Source: Rhizobiales bacterium 62-47 (lineage in GTDB: Bacteria > Pseudomonadota > Alphaproteobacteria > Rhizobiales > Xanthobacteraceae). Taken from it: a stretch of DNA of 64,000 nt. The stretch covers positions 343,660 through 407,659 of the forward strand of contig MKVX01000023.1 of the NCBI GenBank assembly GCA_001899255.1, written 5' to 3'. The translations under genes were made by a program, and so were the position numbers. The notes under the pieces are model-generated. The model was given only the letters and a program-made list of their open reading frames with translations. It was not told the DNA's origin and did not search any database. Position 1 is the stretch's first letter, and each line of letters opens with the position of its first letter. Shown here one piece after another: positions 35,025-43,857 of the stretch.

Positions 35025-36538
35025 TGACATCCAATGGCGTGACCCGACAAGCCAAGCCCGATCCTTGCAGCTTTATCATCTTCGGCGCCACAGGCGACCT
35101 GACTCACCGGCTAGTGATTCCCGCCCTATACAATCTCGCAGCAGCCAGGCTGCTTCCGGATGACTTCTGCATCGTTGGCATCGCCCGAAATGAAATGTCC
35201 GACGATGCGATCCGCGAAAGCCTGATGGCCGGACTGCGGAAGCATGCCACCCGTCCCGTCGACGATGGCGTCGCCCAACACTTACTGGCATGCGTGAGCT
35301 GCATTCAAGCGGATCCGTCGGAACCGGAATCGTTCGATCGCATGGCCAAGCAGCTTGCGACCCTTGAAGAGAAGCGCAAAACGACCGGTAATCGCCTGTT
35401 TTACTTGGCAACGCCTCCGGCCGCCTTCGCGCCGATTGGTGAGCAACTCGGCCGCGTCGGCCTGTTGCGCGAAGATAATGGATATTGGCGACGATTGGTG
35501 ATCGAAAAGCCGTTCGGAACCGACCTCGCTTCCGCAAAGGCACTGAATGCAGACCTCTTGAAGGTCGCAAACGAGCACCAGCTCTATCGCATCGATCATT
35601 ATCTCGGCAAAGAAACTGTACAGAACATTCTGGTGTTGCGCTTTGCCAACGGCATGTTCGAGCCGATCTGGAATCGCAACCATATCGATCACATCCAAAT
35701 TACGGTGGATGAGAAACTCGATGTCGGCCGTCGCGGCAGCTTCTACGACGCGACTGGCGCGTTACGCGACATGGTCCCGAACCACTTGTTTCAACTTCTG
35801 TCGCTGGTGGCGATGGAGCCACCCGCTCGCTTCGACGCGCATACCGTCCGCTCGGAAAAGGCCGCCGTGCTTGCCGCCATCCAGACCCAGAGCCAGGCAG
35901 AAGCACTGCGAAACTCAGCTCGCGGCCAGTACACGTCGGGGAGCATCAACGGTCCGATTGCCGGTTATCGCAAGACCAAAGACGTCGAGCCCGACAGCAA
36001 CACGGAAACCTACGTCGCCTTGAAACTCGCGATCGATAACTGGCGATGGGCGGGCGTCCCCTTCTATCTGCGAACCGGCAAAGCGCTCGCCACCAAGCGC
36101 ACCGAGGTCGCGATCAAATTCAAGCAGGCTCCTTTTGCCATGTTTCAAGACACGCCGGTCGATCGTTTATCGCAAAACTATCTCGTGATCGGCATCGAGC
36201 CTGCCGAAGGCATCACGCTGCAGTTCAACACCAAGGTACCTGGTCCCTCGATTGCCATTGATGGCGTCGAAATGAAATTTCTTTACAAGGACTATTTCAA
36301 AGCTGAGCCGGCCACCGGCTACGAAACGCTGCTCTATGATTGCATGATCGGCGACAACATCCTTTTTCAGCGCGCAGACAGCGTCGAAGCCGGATGGCAG
36401 GCCGTGCAGCCGTTTCTCGATGCCTGGAAAGCGGCGGGGAACGACGGCCTGGAATTCTACGCGGCTGGCAGCGATGGTCCTGCGGGCAGCACAGCCCTGC
36501 TCGAAGACGATGGCCGCAACTGGCGCAAGCCGAGCTAG
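35024..36538 (+). CDS. zwf: Glucose-6-phosphate 1-dehydrogenase
   Basis: This 504-residue enzyme has the NADP fold IFGATGDLTHRLVIPALYNL, the active-site motif RIDHYLGKETVQNIL and the coenzyme/regulatory region WRWAGVPFYLRTGKALATKRTEVAIKF (read in parts). It forms 6-phosphoglucono-lactone and NADPH. ATG 35024 shares a base with the gnd stop (TGATG), so the genes are coupled. Confidence 0.97.
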   Translation: MTSNGVTRQAKPDPCSFIIFGATGDLTHRLVIPALYNLAAARLLPDDFCIVGIARNEMSDDAIRESLMAGLRKHATRPVDDGVAQHLLACVSCIQADPSEPESFDRMAKQLATLEEKRKTTGNRLFYLATPPAAFAPIGEQLGRVGLLREDNGYWRRLVIEKPFGTDLASAKALNADLLKVANEHQLYRIDHYLGKETVQNILVLRFANGMFEPIWNRNHIDHIQITVDEKLDVGRRGSFYDATGALRDMVPNHLFQLLSLVAMEPPARFDAHTVRSEKAAVLAAIQTQSQAEALRNSARGQYTSGSINGPIAGYRKTKDVEPDSNTETYVALKLAIDNWRWAGVPFYLRTGKALATKRTEVAIKFKQAPFAMFQDTPVDRLSQNYLVIGIEPAEGITLQFNTKVPGPSIAIDGVEMKFLYKDYFKAEPATGYETLLYDCMIGDNILFQRADSVEAGWQAVQPFLDAWKAAGNDGLEFYAAGSDGPAGSTALLEDDGRNWRKPS

Positions 36539-36545
36539 GCCATTG

Positions 36546-37283
36546 ATGAACGACGCCCGCAACATCGTTCAGCTTGCCGATGTCGACGCTCTCGCGGAAG
36601 CGGCCGCGGAACGTCTCATTGCACGGATGGCGGCCCGACCGAACCGGATTTCAATCTGCCTGACCGGAGGATCGAGCCCAACACACCTCTATCAACTGCT
36701 GGGGCGTGAACCCTATCGAAACCAGATTCCGTGGCCCCGCACGCATTGGTTCATCGGTGACGAACGCTTCGTCCCGATTGCGGACCCCCTCAGCAATATG
36801 GGCTCGGCCCGGCGTCTCTTTCTTGACCGCTGCGCACAGCCGGATCACATCCATTCAATTCCGACCGGCGCCGCGACGCCCGCAACTGCAGCCGACCTGT
36901 ATGAAGCAACATTGAAATCGTTTTACCGCGCAAACCGTATCGATGAAGACCGCCCATTGTTCGACGTCGTCCTGATGGGTGTGGGATCGGATGGCCACAC
37001 GGCATCGCTGTTTCCGGGTGACGCAGCACTGGATGAAACCGAGCGCTGGGTTATCCACGTCGATCGAGCGCATGTCGCGCCTTTCGTGCCGCGCGTAACC
37101 CTGACTCTCCCAACGCTAGGAGCATGCCGCGAGATGCTATTCCTGGTCAGCGGTCCCGATAAACGCGCCATCCTCAGACGCGTCCTGACGGACCCGGAAT
37201 TGCCTGCGGCACGCGCTTATTCCCGCAATGAAACAACGTGGCTGATCGACGCCGCTGCGATGCCGGAGCATCTTCGTGCATAA
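36546..37283 (+). CDS. pgl: 6-phosphogluconolactonase
   Basis: A 245-residue protein of the glucosamine-6-phosphate isomerase/6PGL fold: ISICLTGGSSPTHLYQLLG, THWFIGDERFVP, FDVVLMGVGSDGHTASLFPG. It hydrolyses the lactone made by Zwf. ATG 36546 is 7 bases after the zwf stop; an upstream extension of the frame overlaps zwf and is rejected. Confidence 0.95.
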   Translation: MNDARNIVQLADVDALAEAAAERLIARMAARPNRISICLTGGSSPTHLYQLLGREPYRNQIPWPRTHWFIGDERFVPIADPLSNMGSARRLFLDRCAQPDHIHSIPTGAATPATAADLYEATLKSFYRANRIDEDRPLFDVVLMGVGSDGHTASLFPGDAALDETERWVIHVDRAHVAPFVPRVTLTLPTLGACREMLFLVSGPDKRAILRRVLTDPELPAARAYSRNETTWLIDAAAMPEHLRA

Positions 37284-37827
37284 TAATGCGATCAACAACG
37301 CACTCTGCGCCTTGATTGTGATGGGCGTATCCGGCTCGGGCAAAAGCACCATCGCCGCCGCGCTCGCGGAACGACTGGGTTGGCCTTACGAAGACGGCGA
37401 TAAATTTCACCCCCGCAGCAACGTCGAGAAGATGAAGGCCGGTCACCCTTTGACCGATGCGGATCGCCTCCCCTGGCTTCAGGCGATTGCTGCCGAGATC
37501 GAACGGATCGGCAAATCACGGCAGCACGTCATTATCGCCTGCTCTGCACTTAAACGTTCCTATCGCGATATCCTGGTCCATGGCCGTCACGATGTCCGAC
37601 TGATCTATCTCGACGGCAACCGGGAGCTGATCGCAAGCCGATTGGCGCAACGCAAGGGGCATTTCATGCCACCCGAACTGCTGGACAGTCAGTTCAAGAC
37701 CCTGGAAATTCCGACGCCGGACGAGCACGCTATTGCTGCGGCTGTTGATGCCAGCGTTCCGGCCATCGTTGAGGCCATCGTGCAAAAACTCAACGCCGCG
37801 CTTGGCGGAAACGATGTTGGATCGTGA
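37276..37827 (+). CDS. gntK: Gluconokinase
   Basis: A 183-residue P-loop kinase with Walker A VMGVSGSGKSTIAAALAERL, YEDGDKFHPRSNVEKMKAGHPLTD (read in parts), ACSALKRSYRDIL and LAQRKGHFMPPELLDSQF, all typical of GntK. It phosphorylates gluconate to 6-phosphogluconate, entering the pathway at the Gnd step. The start is GTG 37276, overlapping the pgl stop by eight bases. Gluconate could come from a PQQ-dependent glucose dehydrogenase, whose cofactor operon lies 13 kb away; that link is inference. Confidence 0.94.
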   Translation: MHNNAINNALCALIVMGVSGSGKSTIAAALAERLGWPYEDGDKFHPRSNVEKMKAGHPLTDADRLPWLQAIAAEIERIGKSRQHVIIACSALKRSYRDILVHGRHDVRLIYLDGNRELIASRLAQRKGHFMPPELLDSQFKTLEIPTPDEHAIAAAVDASVPAIVEAIVQKLNAALGGNDVGS

Positions 37828-37835
37828 GACCTCTT

Positions 37836-37858
37836 GCGTGAGACTTGGAGTCTCGCGC
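37836..37858. terminator. Hairpin between convergent gntK and GH15 genes
   Basis: GCGTGAGACT (37836-37845), loop TGG and AGTCTCGCGC (37849-37858) form a 10-bp stem with one mismatch, followed by GGCGCATTTTGC. It begins 8 bases after the gntK stop and could serve both strands. Confidence 0.5.
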
Positions 37859-37893
37859 GGCGCATTTTGCTCGCGAAAATCGAGCGAACTGAA

Positions 37894-39693
37894 CTACTTT
37901 GTCCGTTGCATTGCGGGCTTCCGCGTAGGTGAGGTCGCGCTGCAGAGATTGTGGGCCGTATTGATCAAGGCAATATGCGTAAGCGCCTGCGGGAAGTTGC
38001 CCGTCATGCGCCTCTCGCCGGCATCGTACTCTTCCGATAACAAACCAAGGTCATTGGCCACCGCGACGACACGTTCGAATAAGTCTTTGGCTTCGCTGAT
38101 CCGGCCAGCCAGCAGGTAGGCATCGGCGAGCCATAACGTGCACGCCAGAAATGCGCCCTCAATAGGTTCTTGCTCGTCGGATAACCGCCGTGGATCGTGA
38201 CGAAGCACAAATCCATCGCGCATCAGATGCGTCTCCACTGCGGCAATCGTTCCTACGATGCGCGGGTCCGACGGCGGCAAAAAGCCAACCGAGGGCAACA
38301 ACAGAACGCTGGCATCGAGGATAGTCGCGCCATACGATTCGACGAAGGCATTCTGCTTTTTATCGAATCCCTTCTCGCAAATATCACGATGGATCGTAGC
38401 GCGAAGGCCCTTCCACTGCTCCAACGGCGCCTCGAAACCGAATTGTTCGGCGCTTTTGATCGCGCGATCGAACGCCACCCATGTCATGACTTTCGACGAG
38501 ACATAATGCTTTCCGTCGCCGCGAACTTCCCAAATGCCGCTGTCCCGCTGATCCCATATCTCGGCAAGATGTTCGAGGAACTTGCATTCCATCGCCCAGC
38601 TCCCGTCATCAAGTTTCAGCTTGGCCATGCGCGACTGGTGAAACACGTCGAGCAATTCGCCGTAAACGTCGAGTTGAAGCTGCGCATGAGCCGCATTGCC
38701 GATCCGCACCGGCGTTGCCCCCTCGTAACCCGGCAACCAACTTGCTTCCCACTCGAGCAAACGCCGTTGGCCAAAGATGCCGTACATGATCTGCATATTT
38801 TCAGGCGAACCCGCGACCGCCCGTAGCAGCCAATTATGCCATGCTATCGCCTCCTCATAATAGCCGCTGTTCATGAGGGCGAGCAGCGTGAAAGTTGCAT
38901 CCCGCAGCCAGCAGAACCGGTAATCCCAGTTGCGTCGCCCTCCCAGTTTTTCCGGCAGCGATGTAGTCGGTGCTGCAACGATGCCGCCGGTCGGCGCATA
39001 TGTGAGGGCCTTCAAGGTAATGAGAGAACGTATGACGGCATCGCGATGCGCCCCTTCGTACACACATTGGCTGCACCACTGGGTCCAGAAGGCCTCGGTA
39101 TCGTGCAATGCTTGCATCGGACCGATGGGTGGCGGCATCTCCAGATGCGAGGGACCATATGTCAATACGAACGGGATGACCTGACCCGCTTCGATGTTGA
39201 ACTCCGCGATCGTGGTCATGTCCTTGCCATAGGTTTCGACAGGAGTGCGCAACACCGCCATGTCGGGCCCGGCAATGGCCAGCAACTCGCGGTCGACGGT
39301 GCGCCGGACCCAGGGGATATCCGCACCGAAACCGAACCGGAGGATAAGCTCCATTCGCATGGCAACGCTGCCACGCTCACCGCGAACCAGCCTCACGATA
39401 TCGGATGCTTTCCCACGCGGGGGCATGAAATCGATGACGGTGACGGCACCCTCGTCGGTCTCGAATTGGGTTTCCAGAATAAGCGTGTCTCCGCGATATT
39501 TCCTCGTCGATCTGGCATCCGACGTTGGCGCGACCCGCCAACGACCGTGGTTTCTGTCACCGAGGATCGCAGCAAAGCAGGCATCGGAATCGAACGCCGG
39601 CCAACACATCCAATCGATCGAGCCATCCCGCCCGACGAGAGCAGCCGTCTCGCAATCGCCGATCAAGCCGTAGTCTTCAATTTTGCCGGGCAA
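37894..39693 (-). CDS. Glycoside hydrolase family 15 (glucoamylase/trehalase-like)
   Basis: This 599-residue GH15 protein has the N-terminal beta domain (KIEDYGLIGDCETAALVGRDGSIDWMCWPAFDS in its first 35 residues) and an (alpha/alpha)6 barrel with NWDYRFCWLRDATFTLLALM and GIWEVRGDGKHYVSSKVMTW, plus EEYDAGERRMTGNFPQALTHIALI at the end, including the catalytic glutamates. Members release glucose from alpha-glucan ends or from trehalose. The start is TTG 39693, 24 bases after the malQ stop, so it is the second gene of a malQ-GH15 unit. Trehalase versus glucoamylase cannot be settled by reading. Confidence 0.88.
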   Translation of the reverse strand: MPGKIEDYGLIGDCETAALVGRDGSIDWMCWPAFDSDACFAAILGDRNHGRWRVAPTSDARSTRKYRGDTLILETQFETDEGAVTVIDFMPPRGKASDIVRLVRGERGSVAMRMELILRFGFGADIPWVRRTVDRELLAIAGPDMAVLRTPVETYGKDMTTIAEFNIEAGQVIPFVLTYGPSHLEMPPPIGPMQALHDTEAFWTQWCSQCVYEGAHRDAVIRSLITLKALTYAPTGGIVAAPTTSLPEKLGGRRNWDYRFCWLRDATFTLLALMNSGYYEEAIAWHNWLLRAVAGSPENMQIMYGIFGQRRLLEWEASWLPGYEGATPVRIGNAAHAQLQLDVYGELLDVFHQSRMAKLKLDDGSWAMECKFLEHLAEIWDQRDSGIWEVRGDGKHYVSSKVMTWVAFDRAIKSAEQFGFEAPLEQWKGLRATIHRDICEKGFDKKQNAFVESYGATILDASVLLLPSVGFLPPSDPRIVGTIAAVETHLMRDGFVLRHDPRRLSDEQEPIEGAFLACTLWLADAYLLAGRISEAKDLFERVVAVANDLGLLSEEYDAGERRMTGNFPQALTHIALINTAHNLCSATSPTRKPAMQRTK

Positions 39694-39717
39694 TGTTTTC
39701 TCTTTCTCAAGTCGGAT

Positions 39718-41706
39718 TCAAGGCGTTGAATTACCAAGGATCGGATCCGCGTGGCGCCCGCCAAGACGCCCATCCAACGCCTGCAGAAAGGCCTCCAAAT
39801 CAATCGATTGGGGGATCTCGCCAAGCTCGCTGCCGATCCGGCGACGCCAATTGGGGTGCTCGTGGACTGTCCCCGGAAGGTTCGGCTGATCGATGACGCC
39901 CAGCACGTCCTCCAGTGCGACAGCGAGCAATCGCGATCTCGTCCGTGCCAAAAACGACAATACGGCAAAGAAGTCGTCATGTTCGATTGCATGATGGCGC
40001 AGTATATCCAGCAGCATATTGAATGCGTGGCGGCGCGCATCGTCGGTCTCTCCAGGATCGAACCCGAGCGATCGTTTCAGCGTCAAATCGCCAGCACTTC
40101 GCCATCCGGCAAATGTCGCGAGGTCGTGGGTATTGAACGTGATCAGCGCGTTTTCCGCATAGCGATCGGCCGAACAAAACCGGCCATCGTGATCGCGTTC
40201 GAACATCACTACGCGGTATGACCAGATGCCCCATTCGGCAATTTCTTCGCGAAAGCCTTCGGGCACCGTCCCAAGATCTTCGCCGATCACCACGCATTCG
40301 TGCTTGCGGCTTTCAAGTGCGGTGATCGCCAGCAGCGCCTGAAACGGCATTCGCACATAGGCACCGTCTTTCGCATCATATCCGTGCGGCACCAGATAAA
40401 GACGCTTGAACCCAAGAATATGATCCAGCCGGATCGCGCCCGCATAGCGCATCGCTGCCTGCAGCATGTGGCGAAATGGCTCGAAGGATCGCGTCAGCAG
40501 CCCAGCGGCGTTAAAGCCCGCCAACCCCCAGTTCTGCCCGGCGGTATTGAGTTGATCCGGCGGCGCACCGACAGCTAGGTGTCGCGAGATTGCGGTCTGC
40601 TCATTCCAGGCATCGAATCCATCTGCCTGAACGCCGACGGCCACATCCAGATACAGGCCGACCGACATGCCGCGCTGCTGCGCGCGCGTTTTGCACGCCT
40701 TCAATTGCTGATCGGCGATCCATTGCACATATGCGATGAACTCAATGTCCGCAGCGTCAGGGCCGCTCCGCAGGTCTTCACAGGCACCATCATCCGGCGT
40801 TTGCCACGGCGCCGGCCATTCCCACCACGGTGTCCTGTATTTCCATCGCAGCACTTCGAAACAGGCGAACCGCGTCAACGCGTTTCCGCGTTCGGCACAA
40901 AACCCGTCGAAGGCCGCCCGACGCGGCGCTGCAGGAGCATCTCTGAACCGATCATATGCCGAGCGGAGCGCCTGCCATTTAAGTTTCGCGACGACATCAT
41001 AATCGACAAGACCGCTGCGCCGCGCATTGGCAAGCGCCTCACGATCTGCCTGCGTTAGTCCGTCCTGATACTCTGCGACATCCTCTACATCGATATAGAG
41101 CGGGTTGAGAAACAGGCGGCTGTTCGGCGAATACGGACTGCAGTCTCTCGGCCGCTCGCGGAACAACACATGCAACGGATTAAGACCGATCCCATCGCAA
41201 CCCCAGCCCGCCACGAGATCCATGAGGCTCAATAGGTCGGAAAAATCACCGATACCCCAGTTGCGCGACGATCGCAGGCCGTAAAGCTGGATCGCGAGTA
41301 TCCAGGACCGCGAGAAATTCCCCTGAAACGCGACCGCCGGCGTCACAATGAAAGGAACATCTTCGCAATAAGGCGACGACGGCTCAAAGAGGTTCAGCCG
41401 ATGGACGCCCTCGGGAATATCCGCTGGCCATGACAGGAATGGTTCTGTCGCCGAACCTTCTGCGAGAATTGTCCCAGCGGAAACGACCTGCCACCGCAGC
41501 GGAAGCGCTCCCGCCCGGATCGGAGTGACAGACGTTGCGCCAGAACGAACGATGACGGAGCCATCGACCAATCGATGAGCATCTTGCTGCGGAAACGCGT
41601 TCACAAGATTTGCGAGTGCCCCAACATCAATCTCGCGTCGGCGGCCCTGCCAATCCCAGAATTCAGTCTCGATCCCAAGTTCCGCAGCCTTTGCAAATAG
41701 ATCCAT
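39718..41706 (-). CDS. malQ: 4-alpha-glucanotransferase (amylomaltase)
   Basis: The 662-residue GH77 enzyme shows SRNWGIGDFSDLLSLMDLV, RDCSPYSPNSRLFLNPLYID, nucleophile Asp in GAIRLDHILGFKRLYLVP, acid Glu in VVIGEDLGTVPEGF and NTHDLATFAGW. It transfers maltosyl and longer units between glucans and yields glucose. ATG 41706 is preferred; the frame stays open for 242 codons upstream over the divergent glgE gene, which is not credible as coding. ATG 41727 is an alternative. Confidence 0.93.
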   Translation of the reverse strand: MDLFAKAAELGIETEFWDWQGRRREIDVGALANLVNAFPQQDAHRLVDGSVIVRSGATSVTPIRAGALPLRWQVVSAGTILAEGSATEPFLSWPADIPEGVHRLNLFEPSSPYCEDVPFIVTPAVAFQGNFSRSWILAIQLYGLRSSRNWGIGDFSDLLSLMDLVAGWGCDGIGLNPLHVLFRERPRDCSPYSPNSRLFLNPLYIDVEDVAEYQDGLTQADREALANARRSGLVDYDVVAKLKWQALRSAYDRFRDAPAAPRRAAFDGFCAERGNALTRFACFEVLRWKYRTPWWEWPAPWQTPDDGACEDLRSGPDAADIEFIAYVQWIADQQLKACKTRAQQRGMSVGLYLDVAVGVQADGFDAWNEQTAISRHLAVGAPPDQLNTAGQNWGLAGFNAAGLLTRSFEPFRHMLQAAMRYAGAIRLDHILGFKRLYLVPHGYDAKDGAYVRMPFQALLAITALESRKHECVVIGEDLGTVPEGFREEIAEWGIWSYRVVMFERDHDGRFCSADRYAENALITFNTHDLATFAGWRSAGDLTLKRSLGFDPGETDDARRHAFNMLLDILRHHAIEHDDFFAVLSFLARTRSRLLAVALEDVLGVIDQPNLPGTVHEHPNWRRRIGSELGEIPQSIDLEAFLQALDGRLGGRHADPILGNSTP

Positions 41707-41838
41707 TGAACATACCAATCTGCTCATGCGCGATCGGGCTGCGGGACCGCACATCACAAGAACCGGCCATAGGGAACAACGGCCCGAGCCATATCGGGTT
41801 CCATTGGAACCAATTTCGCCGCTCGTGCTTAATATGGA

Positions 41839-43857
41839 ATGGCGGCTCACACCGTCAGGTTTCGCGGAACCGTGGGGTCCTATTCCTATTCGAGCGTGCT
41901 GGTGAATAAAGAAAACCGAGCTGTGGGAAGCGTGGCCGTCACCGGCACGTTTCACATCGAGGATATCTATCCTTGCGTCAATAACGGCCGCTTTCCGATC
42001 AAGCGCATCGTCGGCGAGAGCGTCGACGTGTGGGCAGACATCTTCCGCGATGGGCACGATATTATTGCAGCGGCCCTGATCTGGCGTCGCGAACCTGACC
42101 ATGAATGGCGTCGAGTTCCAATGCACCTTCACAGCAACGATCGCTGGACGGCGTCGTTCACGCCAGAAGAGCTCGGTCGATACATTTATGCGATCGAGGC
42201 CTGGACCGATGAATTCGCAACCTGGCGTCACGGCTTCGAACTGAAGCAAAAGGCCGGGCAGGAGCTGACGCTCGATGCATTGGAAGGCGCTGCGTTGATG
42301 ACCAGAGCGCAGGCGGGAGGCACAGAGGCTGCCAAGATCATTCTTCGGCAGTGCGAGGACTATTTGAGAACCGGGAACGTCGCGTCCCTGCTCGCCCCGG
42401 AGTCGCAGGAAGCGATGGCCGAAAGCCAGCACCGGCCGGACATTTGCAGGTCAACCCTGTTCCCCTTGATTGTGGATCGACCACGGGCACGCTGCGGCGC
42501 CTGGTACGAAATGGTTCCGCGAAGCCAGGGGCAAGATCCAACGCGTCACGGCACGTTTCGCGATTGTATAGCCCGCCTGCCAGACGTCGCTGCGATGGGG
42601 TTTGACGTGGTCTATTTCACGCCGATTCATCCGATCGGGCGCACCAACCGCAAGGGTCGCAACAATTCATTGACGGCAATGGCTGGAGACCCCGGCAGCC
42701 CCTACGCCATCGGAGCCGCCGAAGGCGGTCATGATGCCGTTCACCCGGAGCTCGGGACAATCGAGGATTTTCGCGCTTTCGTTGCGGCTTGTCGCCGGCT
42801 CGATATCGAAGTCGCCCTGGATTTTGCCGTGCAATGTTCGCCCGATCATCCGTGGTTGACGCAACACCCTGATTGGTTCAAACGCCGGCCCGATGGTTCA
42901 ATGCGTTATGCGGAGAACCCTCCCAAAAAATACGAAGACATCGTCAACCCTGACTTCAACTGCAGCGACGCAGCATCGCTATGGCAGGCCCTCCGCGATG
43001 TTCTCCTGTTCTGGGTCGATCAAGGCGTTCGAATTTTTCGCATTGATAATCCGCACACCAAGCCGCTGCCGTTCTGGGAGTGGGCAATCCGGGAAGTGCA
43101 AAGCCATGATCCCGGCGTCATTTTCCTGGCCGAAGCCTTCACGCGCCCAAAATTGATGAAAGGTCTCGCCAAGCTTGGCTTCACGCAATCTTATGCTTAT
43201 TTCACCTGGCGCACGTCCAAGTGGGAAATGGAGGAGTATCTCCGTGAACTGACCGGATATCCGGAACGCGACTTCTATCGTCCGAATTTTTTCGTCAGTA
43301 CACCGGACATTCTGCCGTACCATCTGCAAAGCGGCGAGCCGTGGATGTTCAAATCCCGCCTCGCGTTAGCCGCCACACTGTCGAGCAACTACGGCATCTA
43401 CAATGGATTCGAGCTGCTCGAACACGAGGCTATTGCAGGAAAAGAAGAGTATTTGAATTCCGAGAAATACGAGATCAAAGTCAGGAACTGGGATCAACCG
43501 GGCAATATCAAACCGTATATACGCGAGCTCAATCTGGCCCGGCGTGCCAATCCAGCATTGCAACAGACCAGCAATCTACGCTTCGTTCAAATCGATGACG
43601 CCAACGTGACTGGCTTTGTGAAAGTCTCCGTCGACAGCAGCAATACGGTGGCTGCCGCCATCGCGATGTCCGGAGAACCGCACGAGTTCTGGTTTCCGCT
43701 CTCAGACGTGAAGGTGAAGATCGGCAATGATTTTCGGCAGGTTGTCGCCGTCGAAAATCTGTTAACCGGCGAACGACATCCCGTCGAATGGGGCGGCCTT
43801 CGCGTCCGCATCGATCCCGCGCGCGATCCCGCTCTGTTGTTGCGTTGCTTGGCTTGA
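41839..43857 (+). CDS. glgE: Alpha-1,4-glucan:maltose-1-phosphate maltosyltransferase
   Basis: A 672-residue GH13_3 enzyme that extends alpha-glucan with maltosyl units from maltose-1-phosphate. It has the N-terminal beta domain (FHIEDIYPCVNNGRFPIKRIVG), the family motif YFTPIHPIGRTNRKGRNNSL, the nucleophile Asp in FRIDNPHTKPLPFWEW, the acid Glu in IFLAEAFTRPKLM and the phosphate-site region of the GlgE class. Family similarity begins near residue 37; ATG 41839 is kept, but GTG codons at 41896, 41902 or 41932 could be the real start. It overlaps treS as TGATG. Confidence 0.95.
   Translation: MAAHTVRFRGTVGSYSYSSVLVNKENRAVGSVAVTGTFHIEDIYPCVNNGRFPIKRIVGESVDVWADIFRDGHDIIAAALIWRREPDHEWRRVPMHLHSNDRWTASFTPEELGRYIYAIEAWTDEFATWRHGFELKQKAGQELTLDALEGAALMTRAQAGGTEAAKIILRQCEDYLRTGNVASLLAPESQEAMAESQHRPDICRSTLFPLIVDRPRARCGAWYEMVPRSQGQDPTRHGTFRDCIARLPDVAAMGFDVVYFTPIHPIGRTNRKGRNNSLTAMAGDPGSPYAIGAAEGGHDAVHPELGTIEDFRAFVAACRRLDIEVALDFAVQCSPDHPWLTQHPDWFKRRPDGSMRYAENPPKKYEDIVNPDFNCSDAASLWQALRDVLLFWVDQGVRIFRIDNPHTKPLPFWEWAIREVQSHDPGVIFLAEAFTRPKLMKGLAKLGFTQSYAYFTWRTSKWEMEEYLRELTGYPERDFYRPNFFVSTPDILPYHLQSGEPWMFKSRLALAATLSSNYGIYNGFELLEHEAIAGKEEYLNSEKYEIKVRNWDQPGNIKPYIRELNLARRANPALQQTSNLRFVQIDDANVTGFVKVSVDSSNTVAAAIAMSGEPHEFWFPLSDVKVKIGNDFRQVVAVENLLTGERHPVEWGGLRVRIDPARDPALLLRCLA

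Noticed and set aside
41728-42432. N-terminal extension of the malQ frame to 904 residues
   Set aside because: The extra part lies over the divergent glgE gene and has no MalQ similarity.
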